A program made the position numbers and the translations under genes. 64,000 bases of DNA from Methylobacterium sp. E-066 (GTDB lineage: Bacteria > Pseudomonadota > Alphaproteobacteria > Rhizobiales > Beijerinckiaceae): the NCBI RefSeq assembly GCF_022829635.1, contig NZ_JAKSYO010000090.1:1-64000 (forward strand). The letters run 5' to 3'. Below the pieces are notes generated by a model. That model was not told the DNA's origin, did not search any database, and worked only from the letters and a program-made list of their open reading frames with translations. Positions 55,431-63,881 of this stretch are shown one piece after another (positions within the stretch are counted from its first letter, which is position 1; the number at the start of each line of letters is the position of its first letter).

Positions 55431-55714
55431 AGCTACGTTTCACCCGCCGTTCGCTCCGGCATCTCGACCAAGTGCGGCGGCATATTTCCGAGGCTGATCC
55501 GAGCGCGGCCAATCGCATCGTCGCGCGCATCCGCAAGGCGATCGAGGGTCTCAGACTCTATCCTCTTCGCGGCCGTGTCGGCCGCATCGCGGGCACACGG
55601 GAACTGGTGGTCACGGGAACCCCGTATATCGTTCCTTACAGGGTCGTGGACGATGTGATCGAGATCCTGGCCGTCATGCATGGGGCCCGCATCTGGCCCA
55701 GCTCCAAGTTCTGA
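55427..55714 (+). CDS. ParE/RelE-family toxin
   Basis: The 95-residue basic protein has the RelE/ParE fold pattern: KLRFTRRSLRHLDQVRRHI, LRLYPLRGRVGRIAGTREL, VVTGTPYIVPYRVVDDVIEI and LAVMHGARIWPSS. Arg in PLRGRVG and the final HGAR are typical. ParE members poison gyrase and RelE members cleave mRNA; the target here cannot be chosen. It is translated from a GTG within the antitoxin stop. Confidence 0.88.
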   Translation: MKLRFTRRSLRHLDQVRRHISEADPSAANRIVARIRKAIEGLRLYPLRGRVGRIAGTRELVVTGTPYIVPYRVVDDVIEILAVMHGARIWPSSKF

Positions 55715-55806
55715 TCGGCTGACTGCGTTAACGCGCCGTTTACCCTCGCGGCCTCCAGTGTCGGCTTGGGCGGTCCTTCGCCCCGAAGGCGCCCCTGGAG
55801 AGCACC

Positions 55807-56037
55807 GTGACGCGTAAAGAGCTTCTGGAACGACTCGACGTGGTCCAGGCCGCCCTCGGGCAACGGGCCCACATCAACTTCAACAGCTCGCTGTTCAACG
55901 ACGCCGCGCTCCTGAAGCGCATCGAGGCGTTCGAGGCGAAGGTCGGCGAGGTCGAGAAGCCGAAGGTCGCCGACTACACCGGCAACATGTTCACCCGGAT
56001 CGCCAATCGCCGCGCCGCCACGGCCGCCGCCAAGTAG
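55807..56037 (+). CDS. Small conserved-looking hypothetical protein
   Basis: The 76-residue product starts at GTG and has a coiled helix (TRKELLERLDVVQAALGQRA) followed by FNSSLFNDAALLKRIEAFEA and KVGEVEKPKVADYTGNMFTR. It has no signal or catalytic motif. It is convergent with ycjF-like gene, 10 bases apart. Confidence 0.55.
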   Translation: MTRKELLERLDVVQAALGQRAHINFNSSLFNDAALLKRIEAFEAKVGEVEKPKVADYTGNMFTRIANRRAATAAAK

Positions 56038-56047
56038 CCGGTCCGGC

Positions 56048-57076
56048 CTATTTCGCCTCGGGCTCTGCTGCGCGCAGCAGCTCGCCCGCCACGTCAGCGA
56101 GGCGCGGCGGGGCCTCGCGCACGAAGGGCAGCGGCCGGCAGACATTGAGGGCGGCCAGCCCGAATCGGGCAGTCATCAGCCCGTTGAGCACGCCCTCCCC
56201 CAGCTTGGCCGAGACTCGGGCGGCGATCCCGAGCCCCAGCACCTGCTGCATCACGCTCTCGCCCACCGCCATGCCGCCGGTGACGGTGAGATGCCCGACC
56301 GCGGCCCGCGCCAGCCGCAGAAATCCCAGGAAGCCTGGCCGGCCGCCGTAGATGGCGGCGATCCGGCGCAGCAGCCGGACGGCGGCGAACACCACGAACG
56401 CGACGTCGACGATCGCCCGCGGCGACAGCGCCGTGACCGCCGAGACCTGCTTGGCGGCGGACGCGATGGCGTTGCGCGCCTGACGGTCGAGGCCGGCCAG
56501 CAACTCGTGCTCGGCCAGGCCGATCCGGTCGTCCACGTCGAGGATCGCGTCGGCGGCGGCGTCGATCCGGGCGCGGCCCGGCGCTAGGGCTTCGCGGTCG
56601 GCGTAGAAGGCCGAGAGCGCCTGCACCACCGCCTGCGCGCCGGTATGGTCGCGGCTGCCGAGCGCGTCGACCGCCGATTGCCGCAGCCGCTCGATCTTCC
56701 GCTCGCGGCGCAGGCCGGCCAATTCCCGCCCGACGATCGCCAGGAGCGCCAGCCCGGCGACACACAGCAGCGCGAGCGCCACCCAGCCGAGCCAGGGCGC
56801 GGCCTGGAACAGGTCGGCGATCATCCGCTCGACCGAGAGCCCGATCCCCAGGGAGACCAAGCCGCCAGCCGCCGACAGGAACAGCGCCCCCCAGGGCGAG
56901 CGCCGCCGTGGCGCCACCGGCACCGCGACGCCGTCGGCCGCGTCGATGATCTCGAACGGCTCCTCGACGATCCGGGCCTGCTCCGGCCGGGCCGCCAGCG
57001 GCGTCGTGGTCACGCCGGGACCCGGCGGCGGCTCGGGATTGATCCGGAAGGCGCGGGGCTTCTGGCCTGAGGACAT
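56048..57076 (-). CDS. ycjF: YcjF-like (DUF697) membrane protein
   Basis: The 342-residue protein has a disordered N-terminus, two membrane segments (WGALFLSAAGGLVSLGIGL and WLGWVALALLCVAGLALLAI), a helical region, and the DUF697 C-terminal domain (SAVTALSPRAIVDVAFVVFA; RLLRRIAAIYGGRPGFLGF; ARAAVGHLTVTGGMAVGES). It is the companion of the YcjX-like GTPase encoded 430 bases upstream on the same strand; the pair is conserved in proteobacteria and of unknown function, probably stress related. Confidence 0.88.
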   Translation of the reverse strand: MSSGQKPRAFRINPEPPPGPGVTTTPLAARPEQARIVEEPFEIIDAADGVAVPVAPRRRSPWGALFLSAAGGLVSLGIGLSVERMIADLFQAAPWLGWVALALLCVAGLALLAIVGRELAGLRRERKIERLRQSAVDALGSRDHTGAQAVVQALSAFYADREALAPGRARIDAAADAILDVDDRIGLAEHELLAGLDRQARNAIASAAKQVSAVTALSPRAIVDVAFVVFAAVRLLRRIAAIYGGRPGFLGFLRLARAAVGHLTVTGGMAVGESVMQQVLGLGIAARVSAKLGEGVLNGLMTARFGLAALNVCRPLPFVREAPPRLADVAGELLRAAEPEAK

Positions 57077-57256
57077 GGCTTACGGCCTCCAGAGGGGGTT
57101 TTTCAGTTTTGCCCTCACGGCAGTGGGCCGTTGGAGCCGGTCGGTGCAGGCGCGCCGGGTGCGGTCGCTGAATTGGGCTGCCGGGCCGATCTGTCGGGCC
57201 GCGGATCGTCGGCAGGCTTGCGGTCGACGCCTCAGCGTCGACGTGTGAGCGCGTAT

Positions 57257-57452
57257 CCCCTCGCCCCGCTTGCGGGGAGAGGGCTCCGGCGACCTTGTCG
57301 TCGCCGGAGCGAGGCGGCAGCCGGGGGTGAGGGGGTGGCTCCGAATGAGTCTCATCCGTTCAAGCCCCCTCACCGCCGCTCCGGCTTCGCCTGCGCTTCC
57401 CGCACGGACGACGAGGTCCGTGCGGGCCTCTCCCCGCGCGCGGGGAGAGGGG
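57257..57452. repeat. Complex palindromic repeat, family C, copy 4
   Basis: CCCCTCGCCCCGCTTGCGGGGAG and CTCCCCGCGCGCGGGGAGAGG form hairpins at the two ends, with CCGGCGACCTTGTCGTCGCCGG and GCACGGACGACGAGGTCCGTGC hairpins inside. It occupies the gap between the YcjX-like and YcjF-like genes. Nothing else is in 57077-57503. Confidence 0.75.
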
Positions 57453-57503
57453 AACCCGCGCCTCGTCCGGCGACGGCAGCTTCTCGGAAAGCTACCCTCC
57501 CCA

Positions 57504-58985
57504 TCACCCGAGCCTGTCGCCGATCAGAAACTGCATCGCCCGGTCGAGGCGGATCTGCGGCAGGTGGCCGGGGCGGCCGAGGCCGTCGGGGCGGATCAGC
57601 GGCGGGCGGAAGCGGGGGAAGCGCAGCGAGCCCGGGGCGACGGCGCCCTCCAGCACGGCTTCCGCGCGGGCCGGCAGCTCGCCCGGGAACACCGCCGCCT
57701 CGCTGTTGCCGTCGAACACCTCGTCGCCCACCGTCTCGCCGGCCTCCGGCGTTCCCGCGACCGCGCGCAAGACCTCGGAGCCGTCATGCACCGTGGTCTC
57801 GCGGGTAGCGCGCACGGAGGCGAGCGCCACGGTGCCGACCCGGGCGCCCGCGGCCTCGGTCCGGCGCATGGAGCGGGAGACGAGAAGGCGCAGCAGCGCG
57901 TCGAGCCGGTCGTGGCTGGTCTGGTGGAGGTGGTCGGCCTTGGTGGCGGCGAACAGCACCCGGTCGGCCCGGGGCGCGAACAGCTTCGACAGCACCGTGT
58001 TGCGGCCGATGTTGAGGCTGAGCAGCACCGCGTCCAGCGCCTCCTCCAGCTCCGCCAGGGCCGTGGCGCCGGCATCGACGGCGGCGAGCACATCCACCAG
58101 CACGATCTGCCGGTCGACGCGCTGGAAATGGTCGCGGAAGAATGGGGTGACGACCTTGGCCTTGTAGGCCTCGAAGCGCCGCTCCATCAGCCCGGCGAGG
58201 CTGTCGGGGGCGATGCTGCCGGCGAGATTGTCCAGTGGCGCGAAGGTCAGGGCCGGCGAGCCCGCGAGGTCGCCGGGCATCAGGAAGCGACCCGGGGGCG
58301 TCGTGGCGACCGATTCCGGGCCGGCGCGCAGGGCCGCCAGATAGGCCTTGAACGCGTCGCTGGCCCGCTCGGCCGCGACCTCGTCGAGGGGGCCGTTGGG
58401 ATCGAAGCCCTTGAGCGCCTCCAGCCACGGCGCCGCCACGGTGGATCGACCAGGCCGGCGGGTGCCGTTGATCGTGGCCCGGGACCACGCGGTGTAGCCG
58501 GTCTCGATCAGCGCCAGGTCGAGGAGCCATTCGCCCGGATAATCGACCACGTCGAGCATCAGGGTCGCGGGGCCGCTGCGCCAGCCGGCGGCGCGCTCGT
58601 AGGCGATCTCCAGGCGGAACTGGCTGATCCGGTCGGTGGAGCGCGGCCAGCGCCTTGCCTCGGTGAGCGTCGCGAAATGCTCCTCGAAGGGGAAGCGCGG
58701 CACGTCGTCGTCGGGCTGCGGCACCAGCCGGGCGCGGCGCAGGCGGCCCTCCTGCGCGGGCGCGAAGGCCGGCAGGGCGTGCGCCTCCACGAGGTGGTGG
58801 ATCAGCGCCGTGGTGAACACGGTCTTGCCCGAGCGTGCGAGCCCGGTGACCCCGAGCCGCAAGGTCGGCTGGATCAGCAGGTCGTGCGAGGCTTCGGCGA
58901 AGGCTTTGACGGCCGAGCCGGCGCGTGCGGCAAGGTCGGTCAGGGGCACGGGCGGGCTCGTCGTCTGGGAAAAGAGGCGGGGCAC
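57504..58985 (-). CDS. ycjX: YcjX-like P-loop ATPase/GTPase
   Basis: The 493-residue protein starts at GTG and has a Walker A motif (GLARSGKTVFTTALIH, residues 46-61 roughly), a Walker B-like VVDYPGEWLLDL, and the DUF463/YcjX segments RDHFQRVDRQIVLVDVLAAV and TKADHLHQTSHDRL. It belongs to the YcjX family of stress-induced P-loop proteins. It forms a unit with the YcjF-like gene downstream. The extended upstream frame is not supported. Confidence 0.9.
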   Translation of the reverse strand: MPRLFSQTTSPPVPLTDLAARAGSAVKAFAEASHDLLIQPTLRLGVTGLARSGKTVFTTALIHHLVEAHALPAFAPAQEGRLRRARLVPQPDDDVPRFPFEEHFATLTEARRWPRSTDRISQFRLEIAYERAAGWRSGPATLMLDVVDYPGEWLLDLALIETGYTAWSRATINGTRRPGRSTVAAPWLEALKGFDPNGPLDEVAAERASDAFKAYLAALRAGPESVATTPPGRFLMPGDLAGSPALTFAPLDNLAGSIAPDSLAGLMERRFEAYKAKVVTPFFRDHFQRVDRQIVLVDVLAAVDAGATALAELEEALDAVLLSLNIGRNTVLSKLFAPRADRVLFAATKADHLHQTSHDRLDALLRLLVSRSMRRTEAAGARVGTVALASVRATRETTVHDGSEVLRAVAGTPEAGETVGDEVFDGNSEAAVFPGELPARAEAVLEGAVAPGSLRFPRFRPPLIRPDGLGRPGHLPQIRLDRAMQFLIGDRLG

Positions 58986-59029
58986 AGGTGGCGCGGTTCG
59001 GCCCGAACCGCAAGGCTTGCCCCCGGTAC

Positions 59030-59136
59030 TGGGTTTCCAAAGGGCTCAGCCCTTTGGCGGGGTTCGGGGGCGGAGCCCCTGAGGTTCGCAGGGCTCTGCC
59101 CTGCACCCGCAAAAGGTCGAAGACCTTTTGAAACCT
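59030..59136. repeat. Modular hairpin repeat, family D, copy 3
   Basis: Modules in order: AAAGGGCTCAGCCCTTT, GGGGGCGGAGCCCC, CAGGGCTCTGCCCTG, AAAAGGTCGAAGACCTTTT. It lies between two minus-strand genes, beginning 45 bases before the YcjX-like start codon region and ending 6 bases past the stop of the muramidase-like gene. Confidence 0.8.
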
Positions 59137-59141
59137 TGCCT

Positions 59142-60248
59142 TTAGGGCGCGGGTGTCGTCGGCTTCAGGCGGGCGATGGCCCCGGTGACGAGGTCCGGGC
59201 CGGCCCGGAGGGTACCGAGCTCCACCGCCGACATCGCTAGCATCACCGGCGCCAGGTTGGGCCGCGGTGTGCCGTCGGGCTCGAACAGGTCGAGGTCGTC
59301 GCCCGGCTTCAGCCCGACGCTGCCGCTGATCCGGGCGGCATAGGCCTGGATCCGGACCTCGTCGCCGGTGCACAGCGGGGCCGGCAGCCGCAGGTCGAGC
59401 AGGGGCAGTCCGACCGCGATGGCCGGCAGCTGAGCGGATTCGGCGACCATTCGGTCGGGGCTCGGCACCTTGCGGTCGAGGAGCGCCGTGGGATCCGCAG
59501 CGCCGCGGGTCGTGCCCGCCCGGCCGGGCTCGGCCGAGATCCCGGCGGCGATGTCGGGCACCGGCTGGAGCATCGCCACCCGCGGCACGCGGGCGGCGGC
59601 CGGACGCGCGGCGGCCCGGCCGGCCATCCGGGCGAGGGGCGACCAGGGCTGCACCCGCAGGGCCCTGGCCCGGCCCCGGGGCACGCCGCCCGGCCGGTGC
59701 GAGGCGAGGAAGCGGGCGCGCAGCGTCCGGCCGAGCCCCCGGGGCGCCAAAGTCGCCGAGACGGCCGGCGTCGCCACGCCCTTCCCCACCCGCGCCGGTG
59801 TCGCGATCCGGCACTCGGAGGGCGCCCAGCGTCGCACGATGGCGAGCGCGTTGCGGCGGCCGTAATCCCGGACGTAGCGGCGCAGCAGGCTCGCCGCCGC
59901 GTCGGCCCCGTCGGCCAGGGTGGCGAAGGCGGTGTGGCCCTCGGCATCGGCGCCGATCTCTCCGGGCCAGCGGGCCGACTTGATGCACCAGCCGTTGTTC
60001 AGCCGGACGCAGCGGGCGACGTAGGGCGGGTCCTCGGCGAGCCGGGCGGTCAGCGCCAGGGCCCGCGGCAGCAGGAATTCGCCGGCCTGCGCGTGCCAGT
60101 TGGAGACCGATCGTGTGGCGGGATCGAAGCGCGGCGGCGCGGCCTCGGCCGGGGCCGTCGCCACCGGCGGCGCGGCCAGGAGCGTGGCGGCGCGTTTCTC
60201 CAAGAGGGGCGTCAGGCTCGCCAGCAGGACGAGGGCGTTCAGCAGCAC
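59142..60248 (-). CDS. Putative muramidase, phage P5-like domain
   Basis: The 368-residue protein begins with one membrane or signal segment (LLNALVLLASLTPLLEKRAA). Residues 75-150 resemble the N-acetylmuramidase P5 family: YVARCVRLNNGWCIKSARWP, GHTAFATLADGADAAASLLR, RYVRDYGRRNALAIVRRWAP. The rest is Arg/Pro/Ala-rich, with a small domain near the C-terminus (CTGDEVRIQAYAARISGSVG; MLAMSAVELGTLRAGPDLVT). The Cys pair CVRLNNGWC may bond. The match is to pattern, and a search is needed. A repeat follows directly after its stop. Confidence 0.55.
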   Translation of the reverse strand: MLLNALVLLASLTPLLEKRAATLLAAPPVATAPAEAAPPRFDPATRSVSNWHAQAGEFLLPRALALTARLAEDPPYVARCVRLNNGWCIKSARWPGEIGADAEGHTAFATLADGADAAASLLRRYVRDYGRRNALAIVRRWAPSECRIATPARVGKGVATPAVSATLAPRGLGRTLRARFLASHRPGGVPRGRARALRVQPWSPLARMAGRAAARPAAARVPRVAMLQPVPDIAAGISAEPGRAGTTRGAADPTALLDRKVPSPDRMVAESAQLPAIAVGLPLLDLRLPAPLCTGDEVRIQAYAARISGSVGLKPGDDLDLFEPDGTPRPNLAPVMLAMSAVELGTLRAGPDLVTGAIARLKPTTPAP

Positions 60249-60321
60249 GCGGGCGGGCTCCGGCTGTACGGCGCCGCGACGACTCCCGTCTCGATCCCGT
60301 TGTTCGCCCGATCGCGTCCCC

Positions 60322-61110
60322 TCACGGGTTCAGCACCTTCAAGACCGCCTCGTGCAGGCGCGGGTCGCCGGCGGCCACGATCCGTCCGCCGTTCGCGGCC
60401 GAGCCGCCGTCCCAGGCCGTGACCCGGCCGCCCGCACCCTCAACGATCGGGATCAGCGCGACGATGTCGTAGGGCTTCAAGCCGGCCTCGACCACGAGGT
60501 CGATCTGCCCGGCCGCAAGCATGCAATAGGCGTAGCAATCGGCGCCGTAGCGGGACAGCCGCACCTGGCCTTCCAGGGCGCGGAAGCGCTCGGCCTCGTC
60601 GCCCTCCGCGAACAGGCGCGGATCGGTGGTGGCCAGGATCGCCTGGCCGAGATCGGCGCAGCGTCGGGTGCGCAGGGTGCGCTCCCCCGCTGGGCCGCGC
60701 AGGCGGGCGTGGCGGCCGTCGCCGGTGAAGCGCTCGCCGAGATAGGGCTGGTGCATCAGCCCGCGCACCGGCACGCCGGTGCGGGTCAGGCCGATCAGCG
60801 TGCCCCAGGTCGGCAGGCCGGCGATGAAGGCCCGGGTGCCGTCGATCGGGTCGAGCACCCAGACGCATTCGGCGTCCAGGCGCTCGCCGCCGAATTCCTC
60901 GCCCAGGATGCCGTGGCCGGGGAATGTCTGGCCGATCATCGCCCGGAGCACCACCTCGGCGGCCCGGTCGGCCTCGGTGACCGGATCGAACGGCGCGCCG
61001 CCGCGCGCCTTGTCGTCGAGGCCGAACTGGGCGCGGAAGAACGGCAGGATCGCATTGCCGGACGCATCCGCGAGATCGTCCATGAACCGTCCGAGTTCGA
61101 CGACGCTCAT
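60322..61110 (-). CDS. hisN: Histidinol-phosphatase / inositol monophosphatase family
   Basis: The 262-residue protein has the lithium-sensitive phosphatase motifs: FDPVTEADRAAE, GHGILGEEFG, VWVLDPIDGTRAFI and GLKPYDIVALIPIVEGAGG. The DPIDGT loop and GEEF provide metal ligands. It matches HisN of alphaproteobacteria, which dephosphorylates histidinol phosphate; related members act on inositol or fructose phosphates. I start at MSVVELGRFMDD; an upstream extension is Arg/Pro-rich and unlikely. Confidence 0.92.
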   Translation of the reverse strand: MSVVELGRFMDDLADASGNAILPFFRAQFGLDDKARGGAPFDPVTEADRAAEVVLRAMIGQTFPGHGILGEEFGGERLDAECVWVLDPIDGTRAFIAGLPTWGTLIGLTRTGVPVRGLMHQPYLGERFTGDGRHARLRGPAGERTLRTRRCADLGQAILATTDPRLFAEGDEAERFRALEGQVRLSRYGADCYAYCMLAAGQIDLVVEAGLKPYDIVALIPIVEGAGGRVTAWDGGSAANGGRIVAAGDPRLHEAVLKVLNP

Positions 61111-61204
61111 CGGCCCTGCCCCCTGCTCTGCCCGCGACCCGTCCGGTGGCCCGGCCGTGCGCGACGAAACCGGGGCAGCCCCCCAGCCGTCAAGCCCCCT
61201 CCGT

Positions 61205-63229
61205 TCATGCCTCGGCCGGTTCGGGCGTGCGCGCCGTCTTGCCGGCCTCCGGGGCGGCGGCGATGTCGGCCTGGACCGCGGCCAGAACCGCCTCGATCGC
61301 CTCGCGCAGGGAGGCGACCTGCCCGGCGGCGTTCGTCGCGCCCTCTTTGGCATGGGCCACCCGTTCCGACTGGCCGTTCTGGGCGAGCCACAGGCCGAGC
61401 AGGACCGGCACCCCCGGCATCCGCTCCTGCAGGCGCCCGACCAGCCGGCGCAGGTGCGTCGGCTCGCCGGTCAAGGCCAGCGAGACCACGCAGGCCATCC
61501 GGGCCGAGCCCGGCTCGAACCGACCGATCCGCGCCGAGGACGCGTCCGAGAACGGCAGCGTGCGGATGCCGATGCCGCGCTTCTCCAGGATCTGCGCCAG
61601 GATCGCGGCCGCCGCCTCGTCGAGGAAGCCGCGCCCGGAGACGCACAGCACCGCGCCCTGGCGCGTCCAGACCTCCGGCAGGGTCTCAGGCGACGGGCCG
61701 ATCGGCATGGGGCTGCAGGCGTTCTCGGCCCCCTCGCCCGCCGTCTCGGTGCCCGCGTCGCTGCGCTCGGACAGGTCGGCGATCAACTCGCCGAGGGCGG
61801 TGCGCATGGCGCCCTTCTGCTGGGCGGTGAGCACGCCGCGCGCGGCGTCGCGGGCGGCGAGTTCGAGGCCCTTGAGCACGACCTCGTCGTAGTAGGACGA
61901 CAGCGAGCATTGCTGCAGGATCAGCTCGGCATGCCCCAAAACCTCCTCGGAATCGCCCGCCAGGATGCGCTGGTAGAAGTTCTGCACCGGGGTGAGCGCC
62001 GGCCGGTCGCCGAACAGCACGTCGAGGAATTCGAGGTGCTCGACATGGCGCCCCAGCACCACCAGGCAGACGGTGAGCGGCGTCGACAGCAGCAGGCCGA
62101 CGGGCCCCCACAGCCAGGTCCAGAACAGGGCCGAGACCAGCACCGCGAACGGCGAGAGCCCGGTGGACTGGCCGTAGACGATCGGCTCGAACACCTGGCC
62201 GGTGAGGGGCTCCAGGATCAGGAACAGGATCGTCACCGCGATCATCATGTTCCAGCCGGGATCGACCGCGGCGGCCAGGATGATCGGCAGGAGCGCCGAC
62301 AGGAACGCGCCGATATACGGCACGAACCGCATCAGGCCGGAAAAAATCGCCCAGAGCACCGGGTTCGGCACGCCGATGACATAGAGACCGATCCCGATCA
62401 CGACCCCGAAGGCGGTGTTGAGGGCGAGCTGCACCACGAAGTAGCGGCTCAGGCGTCCGGCCGCGTCGTCGATCGCTCCGGTGGTGCGATGCAGGTCGCT
62501 CGACCCCGCGAGCCGGATCATGCGGTCGCGCAGATCCTCGCGCTGCATCAGGACGAACAGCAGCACCACGAAGACGATGCCCACCGTGGCCAACGGCTGC
62601 AGCACCGGCGACAGCAGGGTGCCGAGCATCTCCAGCGGCCCCGGCTGGGTCGACGCTACCTCGACCACGACGGGTTTCGAGCCCGGCTTGGCTTGGTCCA
62701 GCCCGGAGGCGGATTCGGGGGTCTGCGGCGCGGCTTGCGGCTGTTCTTTAGCCGGCTCCTTGGCCTGTTCCTGGCCGCCGGTATGGAGCGCCCGGCCGAT
62801 ATTGGCGACGTAGTCGGTGATGTGCCCCACCGGCGAGGTGCGCAGGCCCTCGATCTTGCGCTCGATTGTGGCGCGGTAGCGCGGGATGTCGCCCACGAGG
62901 TCGGCCGCCTGGATGCCGATCAGCGTCGCCAGGGCACCGACGATCCCGAGCGTCAGCAGGACGCTCACGCCCACCGCCACCAGCCGCGGCAGCCGAAGGC
63001 GTCGCAGGCGGCTCACCAGCGGCGTCAGCACGAAGGACAGGAGCAGCGCGATCGCGATCGGGATGAAGATCTCGCGGCCGAAATACAGGATCGCTACGAT
63101 GGTGGCTCCGACCAGGATCGGCGAGGCCATCGTGGCCCGCGGGGTCTCGGCCGCGGCGACCCGGGTCGGACGCGGCGGAACCAGCGCCTGTCCAGGCTGC
63201 TGCGCCCCGACCGGGGTTTTGGTACCCAT
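61205..63229 (-). CDS. AI-2E/PerM family permease with a C-terminal soluble domain
   Basis: The 674-residue protein starts at MGTKTPVG. Residues 40-400 form the AI-2E family membrane domain (GREIFIPIAIALLLSFVLTP; NPVLWAIFSGLMRFVPYIGA; WTWLWGPVGLLLSTPLTVCL). A long Pro/Gln-rich loop lies between helices. After about residue 410 come roughly 260 cytosolic residues, including AVLCVSGRGFLDEAAAAILA and GIGIRTLPFSD, then [20 protein letters not shown] and VPVLLGLWLA. The last part looks like a Rossmann-like binding domain. The usual family is 350-400 residues. The transported substrate is unknown. Confidence 0.85.
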   Translation of the reverse strand: MGTKTPVGAQQPGQALVPPRPTRVAAAETPRATMASPILVGATIVAILYFGREIFIPIAIALLLSFVLTPLVSRLRRLRLPRLVAVGVSVLLTLGIVGALATLIGIQAADLVGDIPRYRATIERKIEGLRTSPVGHITDYVANIGRALHTGGQEQAKEPAKEQPQAAPQTPESASGLDQAKPGSKPVVVEVASTQPGPLEMLGTLLSPVLQPLATVGIVFVVLLFVLMQREDLRDRMIRLAGSSDLHRTTGAIDDAAGRLSRYFVVQLALNTAFGVVIGIGLYVIGVPNPVLWAIFSGLMRFVPYIGAFLSALLPIILAAAVDPGWNMMIAVTILFLILEPLTGQVFEPIVYGQSTGLSPFAVLVSALFWTWLWGPVGLLLSTPLTVCLVVLGRHVEHLEFLDVLFGDRPALTPVQNFYQRILAGDSEEVLGHAELILQQCSLSSYYDEVVLKGLELAARDAARGVLTAQQKGAMRTALGELIADLSERSDAGTETAGEGAENACSPMPIGPSPETLPEVWTRQGAVLCVSGRGFLDEAAAAILAQILEKRGIGIRTLPFSDASSARIGRFEPGSARMACVVSLALTGEPTHLRRLVGRLQERMPGVPVLLGLWLAQNGQSERVAHAKEGATNAAGQVASLREAIEAVLAAVQADIAAAPEAGKTARTPEPAEA

Positions 63230-63383
63230 GCTGCGAGTCCACGCCCCGAACGCCACACGCGGGCGCCCGCCGGGGTCGCGGGGCCTCGCGGCATGGGAAC
63301 GGCACGGAGCCGGAAAACGATCCCGCTTGCCTCGCGGATCCGTGAGGGGGCTTCAGAGGCGGAGCGTCGGACTCAGGCGGTGG

Positions 63384-63881
63384 TCAGGTCCGCGCGTCGA
63401 CCAGCAGGAGCGCCAGGATGTCGGCAAGTTCAGCTGCGTTGATGGTGGCAAGAGCCTGGATGGCGAGGTCGGCTGCATCGCATGCGTCCACTGCGTCCGA
63501 CGACCGGAAGACCACCTGCGGGTCGTAATCGGCGCTGTGCCGAAGCTCCTGCAAGCTGGCAAAGGCACTGGCGAATTCCCGTGCCGCAGGCGAGACGCCC
63601 GTCCGCTGCAGCAGCGCCTGATGCCGCTGGCTGAGAACCGGCCTGTCGATGGCACGGCAGATTTCCTTCATCCGGCCGTGGGCGAAGCCGCGATACACCA
63701 GCGCGTAAGCCGCGGTGCCGCTCTGGGCGGCTCCGACGAAGCGCTCGGCCGCCAGTTTCAAGGTCGTGTGGAACAGTGCGTAATAGGCCGTCGAGATCGC
63801 GCGCCGAAGCTCGGCATCACGCGGCGCCGGTCCCGATGCCCGCGCACGGGCCGCTGCGAGCAGCTCAAGCGGGTCGAGCAC
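63384..63881 (-). CDS. HEPN-like protein
   Basis: The 165-residue helical protein starts at GTG within the end of the upstream gene (17 bases shared), so the two are coupled; a longer in-frame form would overlap by 77 bases and is less likely. The HEPN-like pattern is AISTAYYALFHTTLKLAAER, RGFAHGRMKEICRAI, FASLQELRHSADYDPQVVF and AADLAIQALATINAAELADI. HEPN proteins are often RNases in toxin-antitoxin and defence systems. The LRHSADYD segment fits a motif of one HEPN branch, but catalysis cannot be judged. Confidence 0.65.
   Translation of the reverse strand: MLDPLELLAAARARASGPAPRDAELRRAISTAYYALFHTTLKLAAERFVGAAQSGTAAYALVYRGFAHGRMKEICRAIDRPVLSQRHQALLQRTGVSPAAREFASAFASLQELRHSADYDPQVVFRSSDAVDACDAADLAIQALATINAAELADILALLLVDART

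Noticed and set aside
60779-63442. An 887-residue plus-strand open frame
   Set aside because: It is antisense to hisN and the AI-2E family permease gene and shows no domain or hydrophobic pattern.
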